Shown here piece by piece: positions 17,296-25,591 of a DNA stretch of 64,000 nt; the stretch's first letter is position 1; each line of letters starts with the position of its first letter. The position numbers and the translations under genes are program-made. This DNA is from Paenibacillus beijingensis. Its GTDB lineage: Bacteria; Bacillota; Bacilli; Paenibacillales; Paenibacillaceae. Location: contig NZ_CP011058.1 of assembly GCF_000961095.1 (NCBI RefSeq), positions 434,001 to 498,000 of the forward strand, given 5' to 3'. Under the pieces are notes generated by a model. That model did no database searches, was not told where the DNA came from, and was given only the letters and a program-made list of their open reading frames with translations.

Positions 17296-17663
17296 TTGTC
17301 CCACTCCTGCCGGTAAACTTCATCTTTATATCCGACGGTCACACGGCTGCCGTCGGTTACGATCGGGCGCTTCAGCAGCCTGCCGTTGGAAGCGAGCAGC
17401 TCGAGCTGTTCCTCCTCGCTCATTCCCTCCAGCTTGTCCTTCAGCCCAAGCTGCTTGTACACTTCCCCCGACGTGTTATAGAACCGCTTGAGTCCGAGTC
17501 CGCTCCGCTCCACAAGCTCGCGCAGCGCTTCCTTGTCCGGAGGGGTATCGAACAGCGGGACCAGCTCCAGTTCATAGCCTTGCTCTTTCAGCCTTTTCAC
17601 CGCGCTGCGGCACGTTCCGCACTTCGCATATTGGTACACTTTTAACGCTTTTGTTTCACTCAT
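17292..17663 (-). CDS. ArsC/Spx family thioredoxin-fold protein
   Basis: A 123-residue protein of the ArsC/Spx/MgsR family. 'YAKCGTCRSAVKRL' carries a CxxC pair (Cys15, Cys18) on the thioredoxin fold, and 'LKRPIV' is the conserved cis-Pro region. Size and motif match YusI-like proteins, often labelled arsenate reductase. Since Spx uses the same CxxC and the classical pI258 ArsC is a different fold, arsenate reduction should not be assumed. Coupled to the following aminotransferase by a 4-base overlap. Confidence 0.78.
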   Translation of the reverse strand: MSETKALKVYQYAKCGTCRSAVKRLKEQGYELELVPLFDTPPDKEALRELVERSGLGLKRFYNTSGEVYKQLGLKDKLEGMSEEEQLELLASNGRLLKRPIVTDGSRVTVGYKDEVYRQEWDK

Positions 17664-17788
17664 TCCCGCACTCCTTAACCTTTTGCGTTCGTATATTGCG
17701 TTCTAGGATGCAAATCTTTCATTAATGAAGCACCGCTCACAGCTCCAGTGTGCGGCGGGGCTAATACGCGTTAAGCGCCCAACAAGAT

Positions 17789-18799
17789 TCAATTCTGTTC
17801 CAACAGCTTTACCAGTTGCTGCAAGTCCGGCGGCAGCTCCGCCTTAAACGATATTCGCTCGCGCGTAATGGGATGCGTGAAGGCAAGCAGCTCCGCATGC
17901 AGTGCCTGCCGTCCTGCAGCCGCTTCCCATTGCGGATGAAGCCGGTCGGGCTGCGCCCCGTACATCGGGTCACCGATCAGCGGACAGCCGATATGTTTCA
18001 TATGGACGCGAATTTGGTGCGTCCGCCCCGTTTCGAGCCGCAGCCGCACTTGCGACGCTTCACCGGCACCGAATATTCGGACCGTCTCATAATGCGTGAC
18101 GGAAGGATACCCGTCCGGAGTGACGATGCGTACGTGCGGCGACACCGGATCCCGGTCAATCGGCCCGTTAATCGTACCGCTAACGGTTCCGGCTTCGGCA
18201 TCCGGCTGCCGCGGTTCGTTCGCGGAATCGACGTCCGCTACCGCCTCACCGCTCTGCGGCGTACCGTACACAAACGCCAGGTATCGCTTCTCGATCGTTC
18301 CGTCACCGTGCTGCTCGGACAGCTGCTGGTGAACGTACGGATTTTTGGCGATCGCGACCAGCCCGGACGTATGCTCGTCAAGCCGGTGCACCGGACGAAA
18401 GCGTACCTGTTCACCTTTTTCCTTCCAGTGATGGACCACTCCGTTTGCCAGCGTCCCGGTATAGTGGCCGTGCGTCGGATGGACGACGATGCCTGCAGGC
18501 TTGTTGACGACGAGCAGGTGATCGTCTTCAAATACAATGTCCAGCTCCATCTTCTGCGGCAAAATATCATCCGACGTTTCGCGCTCCATCCGGATGGCGA
18601 GCAGGTCGCCGGCATTTACCCGTTCGCTCGTATAGACCCGCTTGCCGTTCAGCGTAATTCCTTCTTCTGTAAGCTTCAGCCGGGAAAGCAGCTTGCGGGA
18701 GACGCCAAGCCGCTTCTCCAGTACGGTGCGGACCATTCTGCCTTGTTCGGATTCGGTAATGGTGACCGTTAAAGGTTCGTAGTAAGATTCCGTCTTCAT
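17789..18799 (-). CDS. RluA-family pseudouridine synthase
   Basis: A 336-residue enzyme. An S4-like RNA-binding region occupies about 20-75 ('RKLLSRLKLTEEGITLNGK'), and the catalytic domain follows with 'HRLDEHTSG' at 138-146, Asp141 being the catalytic aspartate. It would isomerise uridine in rRNA or tRNA; which site cannot be told. A Pro/Asp/Glu-rich insert of about 40 residues (about 205-245) is unusual compared with the roughly 300-residue relatives. ATG at 18799 is preceded by AGGAGAACGA; an upstream open extension of 53 codons is Arg/Cys-rich and not used. Confidence 0.85.
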   Translation of the reverse strand: MKTESYYEPLTVTITESEQGRMVRTVLEKRLGVSRKLLSRLKLTEEGITLNGKRVYTSERVNAGDLLAIRMERETSDDILPQKMELDIVFEDDHLLVVNKPAGIVVHPTHGHYTGTLANGVVHHWKEKGEQVRFRPVHRLDEHTSGLVAIAKNPYVHQQLSEQHGDGTIEKRYLAFVYGTPQSGEAVADVDSANEPRQPDAEAGTVSGTINGPIDRDPVSPHVRIVTPDGYPSVTHYETVRIFGAGEASQVRLRLETGRTHQIRVHMKHIGCPLIGDPMYGAQPDRLHPQWEAAAGRQALHAELLAFTHPITRERISFKAELPPDLQQLVKLLEQN

Positions 18800-18863
18800 T
18801 CGTTCTCCTATCCTGCCTGCTTTAACACAACATTGCCTTACCGCGCGTAATCCCCAATCCCTT

Positions 18864-19442
18864 TTACTCTTTGCGGGGACTCCGAAACACTTCGGCGCTG
18901 CGGACATACTCCGTATCGGCTTCGCCGAGGCGGGCATTGACCGCCCTTGCCGCCGCAAAAAACAGATCGGAGAGCCGGTTCAAATAACGCTGCACCTCGA
19001 TGTTGATTTCATATTCGGAGGCCAGCGTCACGACCCGGCGTTCCGCTCGGCGGCACACGGTGCGGCATACATGCAGCGACGAAGCGAGCGCGCTGCCTCC
19101 GGGGAGCACAAACCGCTTCAGCTCGGGCGCCTCCGCTATGAAACGGTCGATCCACGGCTCCAGCGCATCTACCATGCCTGCGCTTACTTTCATTTTATCT
19201 TCGTTAAACTTGGCAAATGCAAGATCGGATCCGCAATCGAACAGTTCATGCTGGATTTCCGTCAGCAGTCCGGCCAGGTCCGACAATTTCCCATGGCGCT
19301 GCGCTTCCGCCTGCGCCTGACCGACAAAAGCGTTCAGTTCGTCGATCGTGCCGTAAGCTTCGACGCGCAGATCGTCCTTGCTGACGCGTCCGCCTTTAAG
19401 CGAAGTTTGCCCGTTATCCCCGGTTTTCGTATAAAGTCTCAT
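18864..19442 (-). CDS. cob(I)yrinic acid a,c-diamide adenosyltransferase, PduO type
   Basis: A 192-residue PduO-type ATP:cob(I)alamin adenosyltransferase. The ATP-binding N-terminus 'MRLYTKTGDNGQTSL' and 'DELNAFVGQAQ', plus 'FVLPGGSALASSLHVCRTVCRRAERR' later, are diagnostic. It makes adenosylcobalamin for B12-dependent enzymes. The ATG overlaps the preceding lipoprotein stop as ATGA, so the two genes are translationally coupled. No other cobalamin gene lies nearby. In Bacillus the equivalent is YvqK. Confidence 0.9.
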   Translation of the reverse strand: MRLYTKTGDNGQTSLKGGRVSKDDLRVEAYGTIDELNAFVGQAQAEAQRHGKLSDLAGLLTEIQHELFDCGSDLAFAKFNEDKMKVSAGMVDALEPWIDRFIAEAPELKRFVLPGGSALASSLHVCRTVCRRAERRVVTLASEYEINIEVQRYLNRLSDLFFAAARAVNARLGEADTEYVRSAEVFRSPRKE

Positions 19443-19993
19443 GATTCCACCAGTTCCTTTATCATTTGTTTGGCCGCTTCTTGATCGGGGGCATTGGCCG
19501 GAATGAACAAGATCAGCTTGTCATCGTTAATGCCTGCGCTTTGTACAAGCTTCGCCTTCGTAACGGGAATTCCGTACAGATGGGTTTCCTTACGGTCCGG
19601 TTCGTCTTTATCCCCGGGAATAGTCCCCTCCAACACGCCTTCGGGGTACAGCTTCGGATCAAATACGTCGTCCAGCGAAAGAGCACCTCCCTGGCCGAGC
19701 AGGCTCACAAAATCATCCTTGTCCAGCATCATGACGGCGTTGCCGCCTGCAGCCAATTCGACAATCAGCTTCTGTTGGTTATAAATCGGGCTGCTGCTCA
19801 CTTGGATTTTCGTATCGCCGAACTTGGCTTGCAGCGACTTCGTTAACGCTTCGGTCGCATCGGATGACAGACCATTCTTCGCCATGATAAACAATGTCGG
19901 ATCCTTTGTGCCGCCGCATCCCGCAAGCAGAAGCATTGCGCCGATCAAAACGAGGGTAAATGCGGAAATATGACGTTTGCGATACTGCAGCAA
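19439..19993 (-). CDS. lipoprotein of unknown function
   Basis: A 184-residue protein with basic N-terminus, hydrophobic segment and lipobox 'LLLAGC' ending near residue 26, so it should be a lipid-anchored extracytoplasmic protein. The rest has alternating hydrophobic strands and helices and ends in 'KQMIKELVES'; I do not recognise a family. The TTG at 19993 is chosen because GGAGGG sits 8 bases before it; a GTG five codons upstream is part of that ribosome site. It is coupled to the adenosyltransferase by a 4-base overlap, an odd pairing for which I have no explanation. Confidence 0.68.
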   Translation of the reverse strand: MLQYRKRHISAFTLVLIGAMLLLAGCGGTKDPTLFIMAKNGLSSDATEALTKSLQAKFGDTKIQVSSSPIYNQQKLIVELAAGGNAVMMLDKDDFVSLLGQGGALSLDDVFDPKLYPEGVLEGTIPGDKDEPDRKETHLYGIPVTKAKLVQSAGINDDKLILFIPANAPDQEAAKQMIKELVES

Positions 19994-20117
19994 CCTAAAT
20001 CCCTCCACAACGCGGTTTTATTCCACTATATCATAATCATTCTTACTTTCGAAGGGTGCCGCAAACGGCCGAATTCACCGTTTACGAGCCTGTTCCCCTC
20101 TCTTTCCACAAAAAAAC

Positions 20118-20155
20118 GCCCCCGGCAGGCTCGTAGCGAGCGGACAACCGGGGGC
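20118..20155 (-). terminator. intrinsic terminator after the Spo0E-like gene
   Basis: Perfect GCCCCCGG/CCGGGGGC stem with a 22-base loop that has a small internal dyad, followed on the minus strand by GTTTTTTT. Lies 16 bases after the stop codon. Confidence 0.9.
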
Positions 20156-20170
20156 TTAGCGTCGCAGTTG

Positions 20171-20416
20171 TTAATTGCGGCGATTGCAGAAATTCCATTT
20201 ATGCATCATATATTCATTAATTTTCAAATCCAGCCTGCGGCTGATGTCGATCACATTATCCGCCTGGAAGGACGCTTCCTGCAAAAACGTTTGCTCCATT
20301 TCCTTGCGTAAATCGTCAATTTCGTCTTCAAGCGTTCGCATGGATGGGGACAGTTTGCCAGCTTTGTATGAATCGGGATCCTCTGACAACGAAATTCCTT
20401 GATCCGCAAAAGCCAA
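20171..20416 (-). CDS. Spo0E-like aspartyl-phosphate phosphatase
   Basis: An 81-residue protein whose second half carries the Spo0E signature: a helix 'LEDEIDDLRKEMEQTF', then 'DISRRLDLKINEY', matching the family S-x-x-LD-x-x-I-x-x-Y. Such proteins dephosphorylate Spo0A-P and delay sporulation. The N-terminal 25 residues are an extension not needed for the helical hairpin. Start is TTG at 20416, seven bases after GGAGG. It is monocistronic with its own terminator. Confidence 0.8.
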   Translation of the reverse strand: MAFADQGISLSEDPDSYKAGKLSPSMRTLEDEIDDLRKEMEQTFLQEASFQADNVIDISRRLDLKINEYMMHKWNFCNRRN

Positions 20417-20590
20417 ATCTATCCCTCCTTCTTACGTTACTCCATACAAATAGTATCGGACAATAATTGCGATGAACACAGAATCAACCGCTATTATTCA
20501 CTTTACTTCATAATTATAACAAATCTTTTTCAATTTGAATACATTTGAATGAGTAGAAGATATATCCATTTCGTTAACAAATTCTACTAT

Positions 20591-21808
20591 TCACCGGTTT
20601 CCGGCTTTAATACTATGCACAAAATTACCGATTCTTTCCAGAGCTTCATTCAGCTGTGCGACCGAAGTCGCATAGGAGCAGCGCAAATGTCCTTCTCCTC
20701 CCAAGCCGAACACATCGCCCGGAACGGCGGCTACATTTTGCTCCTTGAGCAGCCGTTCGGCGAAATCGGTCGAGGATAAACCGGTCCCTTTGATAGACGG
20801 AAAAGCATAGAATGCGCCCTGCGGCTCATGGCATTCGAGCCCGATCTCGCGGAATCCCTTCACGACGAGCCGGCGCCGCTGGTTATACGATTCCATCATT
20901 TTTTGCATTTCCTCCATGCCGTTCCGCAGCGCTTCAAGTGCGGCTACCTGGGCCATGTTCGATGCGCACATGACCGTATATTGATGGATCTTCAGCATCG
21001 CATAGAGCAGCTCCGGATGCGCGCACGCATAACCGATCCGCCAGCCCGTCATCGCAAAAGCTTTGGAAAAGCCGCTGACGAGAATGGTGCGGTCCCTCAT
21101 GCCCGGCAGCGATGCAAAGCTGACGTGCTTGGAGCCGTACGTCAATTCCGCATAGATTTCATCCGAAATGACGATCAGATCGTTCTCTTCCACAACTTTG
21201 GCTATCGGCAGCCAATCTTCATATGTCATGATGCCGCCGGTCGGATTGCTCGGATAGCAAAGAATGAGCACCTTGGAGCGCGGTGTGATCGCCGCGCGCA
21301 GCGAATCGGCCTGCAGCTTGAACGAATGCTCGGCAAACGTCTCGACGCCGACCGGAACTCCGCCGGTAAGCGAGGTGATCGGAGAATAGGAAATATAGCA
21401 AGGCTCGGGAACGAGGATTTCGTCTCCCGGCTCAATCAGCGCTCTGAGAGCGAGATCAATCGCCTCGCTGCCGCCGACCGTTACGAGCACTTCGTTTGCG
21501 GGGTCGTAACCGACGCCGAACGAGCTGTGCAAATATTCGGCGATCGCCTCGCGCAGCTCCGGCGTGCCGGCATTGGACGTGTATTGGGTTTTTCCCTTCT
21601 CCAAAGCCGCGACACACGCGTCGCGCACGTGCCACGGCGTCACGAAGTCCGGCTCACCGACGCCGAGCGTAATGACGTCACGCCGGCCGCTGACCAGGTC
21701 GAAAAAGCGGCGGATTCCCGATGGCTTGATTTCCTTTGCCTGCCGCGACAAATAATCGGACATCGATTTGTGTGCAGGCACTGCGGTCTGCTGTTGATCT
21801 TTAATCAT
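20591..21808 (-). CDS. PLP-dependent aminotransferase, YugH/PatA-like
   Basis: A 405-residue fold-type I aminotransferase: 'GVGEPDFVTP', 'YTSNAGTPELREAIA', 'SNPTGG', 'SDEIYAEL' and 'SGFSKAFAMTGWRIG' with the PLP lysine. Bacillus has the same pair yugG-yugH (Lrp-type regulator plus aminotransferase), and here the Lrp gene ends 13 bases upstream. Probably acts on aromatic or branched amino acids, but that is open. The ATG has a modest GGATGATAGG site. No terminator is visible behind it. Confidence 0.85.
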   Translation of the reverse strand: MIKDQQQTAVPAHKSMSDYLSRQAKEIKPSGIRRFFDLVSGRRDVITLGVGEPDFVTPWHVRDACVAALEKGKTQYTSNAGTPELREAIAEYLHSSFGVGYDPANEVLVTVGGSEAIDLALRALIEPGDEILVPEPCYISYSPITSLTGGVPVGVETFAEHSFKLQADSLRAAITPRSKVLILCYPSNPTGGIMTYEDWLPIAKVVEENDLIVISDEIYAELTYGSKHVSFASLPGMRDRTILVSGFSKAFAMTGWRIGYACAHPELLYAMLKIHQYTVMCASNMAQVAALEALRNGMEEMQKMMESYNQRRRLVVKGFREIGLECHEPQGAFYAFPSIKGTGLSSTDFAERLLKEQNVAAVPGDVFGLGGEGHLRCSYATSVAQLNEALERIGNFVHSIKAGNR

Positions 21809-21821
21809 AGCCTATCATCCT

Positions 21822-22313
21822 TTACGGCGATATCTTCAGCCGATGGTCACCCTCGTTATCCTCGAAGATGAAACCGTCCTGCTTGTATTTTTTCAAAATG
21901 AAAAAAGTCTTGGTAGAAAGCACCGAATCGATCGGCGATAGCGTATGGGAAACGAAGTTGGCCACTTCCTTCAGCGATTTACCTTCAACCTCCACGAGCA
22001 GATCGTACGCGCCCGACATCAGATAGACGGTTTTCACTTCCGGATACAGGTAAATGCGCTCGGCAATACCTTCGAAGCCGCGTCCGCGTTCCGGCGTAAT
22101 TTGCACTTCAATAAGAGCGGTCACTCTCTGGTCGTCGACTTTGCTCCAGTTGACGATCGGCGCATACTTTACGATGACGTGATCCCTCTCCATTTCCGCA
22201 ATCGCCTGCTCCACCTCTTCCTTGGTTACGCCAAGCATCGTGGCAATCAATTCCGGGCCGCGGCGGGCATCTTCTTTCATAAGATCCAAAATTTTGTATT
22301 TCAGTTCGCTCAT
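21822..22313 (-). CDS. Lrp/AsnC family transcriptional regulator, YugG-like
   Basis: A 163-residue regulator. N-terminal winged helix-turn-helix (about 1-60, 'IATMLGVTKEEVEQAIAEME'), then a RAM/ACT-like ligand domain (about 68-150) with 'YPEVKTVYLMSGAYDLLVEV'. It would sense an amino acid and control the adjacent aminotransferase. ATG at 22313 follows GGAAGGAG by 8 bases; the eight upstream open codons are part of the leader. Same gene order as yugGH of Bacillus. Confidence 0.85.
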   Translation of the reverse strand: MSELKYKILDLMKEDARRGPELIATMLGVTKEEVEQAIAEMERDHVIVKYAPIVNWSKVDDQRVTALIEVQITPERGRGFEGIAERIYLYPEVKTVYLMSGAYDLLVEVEGKSLKEVANFVSHTLSPIDSVLSTKTFFILKKYKQDGFIFEDNEGDHRLKISP

Positions 22314-22449
22314 CGTCAAACTCCTTCCCTGAAGCAATGAAATAAACCGATATCGAGGTGCCGCACTGATAGAGCGACTGTCTATAAAGGTTCATGTTAC
22401 AAAGAATATATTACAATGAATCCAAGCTTTATTGCAAAAAGAAAAACGA

Positions 22450-22470
22450 AAGACCCCGCATTGGGGTCTT
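22450..22470 (-). terminator. intrinsic terminator after the CotF-like coat gene
   Basis: Perfect AAGACCCC/GGGGTCTT stem with a 5-base loop and TCGTTTTTC after it on the minus strand, 9 bases from the stop codon. Confidence 0.88.
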
Positions 22471-22478
22471 GACCGATC

Positions 22479-23108
22479 TTACATATAATTCGGGCTTTGC
22501 TGCCCGTTTGAGGGGGGCATCGGCTGCGGCACAAAGGTAGGCAGATGCGGAAAAACAACCGGCTTGCTGATATAGTGCTGCCCCGGCTGCAACTGGGGCT
22601 GAGATTGCGGTTGGAGCTGAGATTGCAGTTGGAGCTGAGATTGCGGTTGGAGCTGAGATTGCGGTTGGAGCTGAGATTGCGGTTGGGGCTGCAATTGCGG
22701 CTGCGGTCCGGCTTGCTGCCCGAACTGCTGGTGGGGCTGTTGCCCGGATTGCCGCCCTGGCTGCGGCTGCCCCATTTGCATTCCTTGTGTCCCGGATAAA
22801 CGCTGATGAAGAAACTGCTGCGTATTTTGCTGCGACTGCTGACAGCTGCTTACTTGCTTCTGAATTTCCTGGCGCAGCGCCGGCGAAGAGGCTTTGTACA
22901 TATTGTTCTGGTTCATCGTCTGAAACAGCTCGCCTTGCATTTGCAGCGTGCTGTTCAGCAAATCCGTAAACATTTTGCGGACAGAGGGATTAACGGACTC
23001 CGTAGCGGCGGTCGCATATTCGCGTACCACCCGCTTCAGATCGGCGAGCACCGTATAGGCCCAGTCTTGATCCGGCAGCGGCGTCTGCATGCTCGCTTGT
23101 TGGTACAT
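22479..23108 (-). CDS. spore coat protein, CotF family, with Gln/Pro repeat tail
   Basis: A 209-residue protein. Residues 1-105 form a helical CotF/ferritin-like unit ('DQDWAYTVLADLKRVVREYA', 'NPSVRKMFTDLLNSTLQMQ', 'NNMYKA'). From about 108 to 175 it is Gln/Pro-rich, with six-residue units Q-P-Q-S-Q-L repeated five times, then a Pro-rich end. A structural component of the spore coat, pairing with the small helical protein encoded 24 bases upstream. ATG follows AGGAGGTAACAAC. Expression in the mother cell under SigE/SigK would be expected but no promoter was identified. Confidence 0.78.
   Translation of the reverse strand: MYQQASMQTPLPDQDWAYTVLADLKRVVREYATAATESVNPSVRKMFTDLLNSTLQMQGELFQTMNQNNMYKASSPALRQEIQKQVSSCQQSQQNTQQFLHQRLSGTQGMQMGQPQPGRQSGQQPHQQFGQQAGPQPQLQPQPQSQLQPQSQLQPQSQLQLQSQLQPQSQPQLQPGQHYISKPVVFPHLPTFVPQPMPPSNGQQSPNYM
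22599..22706. repeat. 18-bp tandem repeat inside the coat gene
   Basis: Five near-identical copies of CTGAGATTGCGGTTGGAG from 22599 to 22688 and one degenerate copy to 22706. Each unit codes for six residues (QPQSQL on the minus strand), so copy-number change keeps the frame. Confidence 0.9.
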
Positions 23109-23132
23109 GTTGTTACCTCCTGGAGTTGGTCT

Positions 23133-23357
23133 CTAGCTTTGCGGCGACGAAGGCGCCAATCCCTGATGCTGCTGCAGGCAGTTCAGCAGCGTCTGGTAGT
23201 GCTGCTGATGGCCCAGCAGAAACCGGGAAGCCGTCTGCCCAAGCGCCTGGTTGCCCGCGCTCGTTGACATGCATGCGCACTGCTTCATCAGCAACTCTTC
23301 ATTGGACAAGGAATCGGCGATATATTCCAGCTCTTTTGCCGTTAAAGGTTGAAGCAT
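23133..23357 (-). CDS. small helical spore coat-associated protein
   Basis: A 74-residue protein ('MLQPLTAKELEYIADSLSNE' at the start, then 'ALGQTASRFLLGHQQHYQTL'). It is wholly helical and resembles the short partners that accompany CotF-type genes in Paenibacillus-like genomes, comparable to half of a ferritin-like bundle. The AAGGAGGAG site fits the ATG at 23357; a further 12 upstream codons are Arg-rich and not used. It lies 24 bases before the CotF-like gene in the same direction. Coat localisation is inferred from the neighbour. Confidence 0.65.
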   Translation of the reverse strand: MLQPLTAKELEYIADSLSNEELLMKQCACMSTSAGNQALGQTASRFLLGHQQHYQTLLNCLQQHQGLAPSSPQS

Positions 23358-23435
23358 TCGGCTTCTCCTCCTTGCAATTCTAGATTTAACCAAACGTATT
23401 ATCCCGCTTTCTGCCGCTTTTATGTAAAAAAAGAT

Positions 23436-23465
23436 CCCGTCATGGCTCTTCAGCCGGACGACGGG
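23436..23465 (-). terminator. intrinsic terminator after the coat-like gene at 23.5 kb
   Basis: Stem CCCGTC-ATGGCT against AGCCGGACGACGGG with a mismatch region, followed on the minus strand by ATCTTTTTTT. It starts only 7 bases after the stop codon. Confidence 0.82.
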
Positions 23466-23471
23466 CGCAGC

Positions 23472-24143
23472 TTACAGCAAGCTTAAGCAACGGATCGAGC
23501 CGATATGCACCATGACCGGCCGTCCATCCGCCGTTGTCAGATCAACCGTGCGCTCGCTTGCTTCGCGCAAAACTCCCGCCATCATGTCGTGCTCATCAAT
23601 GGCCAGCATGACAAATTTGCCTTCGAGTTTGCGCAGCTGCTGATCGAACGTCCGAGCCATCCCCATCGATGCCGGCCGGAGCGGAAACTGCTCCGCTGTC
23701 AAATTGTAAGGCGCAGACGGCTTATTGGTCGGACTAATATATTTTAAATGATGAAGCGGAATAAAGATGGATGAACAGGCGGGAGAGCAAAAGACGAAAA
23801 AATCGTTCATAATGCCCGACAAGTAGCCGTAGATGCTGCCGCCCGAGACCCCGATTTCGGCGTATACGCCCCTCGCTCCCATAAGCGCCTTGCGGTAAGA
23901 TGCGCGCTCGCCGCGGGGGACAAGCGGTTGCTCCGCCTTTACCGGTGCCGGTTCCTCTCCTTCGGACAACAGCCGCAGCTTCCGCGTTTGAACAAGCGGG
24001 ACATAATAGTACCTCTCATTATTTTCCTCATAGAGTACGAGAACATCCTGTCCCCATTCCGCCAATACGCCGCAGACGGCGGTTGTGCCGCCCGCAGCCT
24101 GCCACTCGACACGTCTCCCCTGCCACGGATGACCGATTTTCAT
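23472..24143 (-). CDS. putative spore coat protein (CotB-like small-barrel repeats)
   Basis: A 223-residue protein that seems built of three beta-rich units. Each has a 'G-x-L/V-x-E ... V-x-L ... Y-V-P-L' type strand pattern: about 10-55, 85-135 and 170-223 ('FVMLAIDEHDMMAGVLREAS'). Similar LSM-like repeats ending in a phrase such as 'IPLHHLKYIS' occur in CotB-type coat proteins. The identification is tentative. Its place beside coat genes and a divergent CotH kinase gene supports a coat role, since CotB is a CotH client in Bacillus. ATG at 24143 follows GAGGAGGTACAGC. Confidence 0.5.
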   Translation of the reverse strand: MKIGHPWQGRRVEWQAAGGTTAVCGVLAEWGQDVLVLYEENNERYYYVPLVQTRKLRLLSEGEEPAPVKAEQPLVPRGERASYRKALMGARGVYAEIGVSGGSIYGYLSGIMNDFFVFCSPACSSIFIPLHHLKYISPTNKPSAPYNLTAEQFPLRPASMGMARTFDQQLRKLEGKFVMLAIDEHDMMAGVLREASERTVDLTTADGRPVMVHIGSIRCLSLL

Positions 24144-24423
24144 ATGCTGTACCTCCTCGTGACCTTCCCATATCATGATTTGCCCATACGTCATTCGAAT
24201 ACCGGTATTTTTATACTCTATTTATATGTCTCCCGTACATTGCCGTACTAGATTCGTAACTATTCCTACTAAAAATGAGCGTTAATCCAATCGCTGCTAG
24301 AGATGCGTATGAGAATTGTCATGAAAAGGCGAACCATTAACGGGCGAGCGGAATATTGTATCGTATACAAAAGCCTACCCTTGAAAACGGGAGGCCGATT
24401 TTTTTGCCCGGGGAGATGGTCTT

Positions 24424-25560
24424 GTGTCCAATGGACAACTGCCGATTCGCCGCATTGAAATAAAGCACGACGATTTTGCAGAGCTGCAAAAAGACGCATG
24501 GACTCAAACGTTCGTTCCGGTTCGACTGGAAGTCGACGGGAAGCCTTATGAAGCAAAAATCGCATACCGGGGCGGGCACACGTTAAATTATTCCAAAAAA
24601 TCATATGAAATCCGGTTTGAGGAAGGATTGGTGCTGCATTGGAATGCGGAATATGACGATCCGTCCATGATACGCAACGCGTTGTCATTCCATTTTTTCA
24701 ATGAGATCGGTGTTTCTGCCCCACGGACGCGTCCGATTTTACTGGAATGGAACGGCGAACCGCATGGCGTCTATTTGGAGATCGAAGCGGTGAACAGCCG
24801 GTTTTTCAACAAGAGGGGACTTGGCTGCAGATCGCTGATTTACGCCGTCAATGACAACGCCAACTTCGACCTGTTCGAATCGGAAACGAAAAAGCGCAAA
24901 TCCTCGTTAAGCGAAGGATATGAAATCGTGATCGGCGAGAGCAGAGCGAAGCAACGGATCGTCTCCTTTGTGCGTAACGTCAATACGCTGCGCGGCACGA
25001 AGCTATCTGCCTATCTGAAGCAAAGACTGGATACGAACCAATATTTGCTTTGGCTTGCGGGAGCCGTTCTGACCGGAAACTATGACGGCTTCGAACAAAA
25101 TTACGCGTTATACGAAGAGAAGCAAGCGGGGAAATACCGCATTTTGCCATGGGATTATGAAGGGACATGGGGACGCAACTGCTATGGAAAGCAGGTGTCA
25201 AGCGATCTGGTGCGCATTAACGGCTACAACCGGCTGACGGCCCGGCTGCTTTCGTTTACCGTTTGGAGAAAACAGTACTGCGCCCTGCTCCGCGAGCTGC
25301 TCGATACCCATTTTACGATTGAAAAGCTGTCGCCTGTCATTGACCGGATGCACCGCAGAGTGTCGGACGCGATACGGCTTGATTATACCCGCAATCATTC
25401 CTATCAGCTTTTTTTAAGCGAGCCCGCGCTAATTCGCAATTACATCAAAGAACGACGGGCGACGATACTGCGCGACCTTAAACTGCTGGAAAATGGGAAG
25501 CGGAAGCAGACCGCCGGCCCGTCCGAAACCACAGGCAGCCTGCTCACCGTGAAAATTTGA
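24424..25560 (+). CDS. cotH: CotH-type spore coat protein kinase
   Basis: A 378-residue CotH-family kinase. 'YRGGHTLNYSKKSYEIRFE' is the ATP-binding part with two lysines, 'GEPHGVYLEIEAVN' and 'GAVLTGNYDGFEQNYALYEE' follow, and 'ILPWDYEGTWGRN' holds the catalytic Asp region; it ends with 'RNYIKERRATILRDL'. CotH phosphorylates Ser residues of coat proteins (CotB, CotG in Bacillus) in the mother cell. Starts at GTG with a GGGGAGATGG site. It lacks a signal peptide, as expected for a spore protein. Divergent from the putative CotB-like gene. Confidence 0.85.
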   Translation: MSNGQLPIRRIEIKHDDFAELQKDAWTQTFVPVRLEVDGKPYEAKIAYRGGHTLNYSKKSYEIRFEEGLVLHWNAEYDDPSMIRNALSFHFFNEIGVSAPRTRPILLEWNGEPHGVYLEIEAVNSRFFNKRGLGCRSLIYAVNDNANFDLFESETKKRKSSLSEGYEIVIGESRAKQRIVSFVRNVNTLRGTKLSAYLKQRLDTNQYLLWLAGAVLTGNYDGFEQNYALYEEKQAGKYRILPWDYEGTWGRNCYGKQVSSDLVRINGYNRLTARLLSFTVWRKQYCALLRELLDTHFTIEKLSPVIDRMHRRVSDAIRLDYTRNHSYQLFLSEPALIRNYIKERRATILRDLKLLENGKRKQTAGPSETTGSLLTVKI

Positions 25561-25591
25561 TTAGACGCGGCGAAAAAACGCAGCATTAAAC

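Noticed and set aside
17292..17663. Arsenate resistance operon
   Set aside because: The ArsC-like protein is of the Spx/YusI kind and stands with an aminotransferase and an exonuclease; no arsR, arsB or acr3 is nearby.
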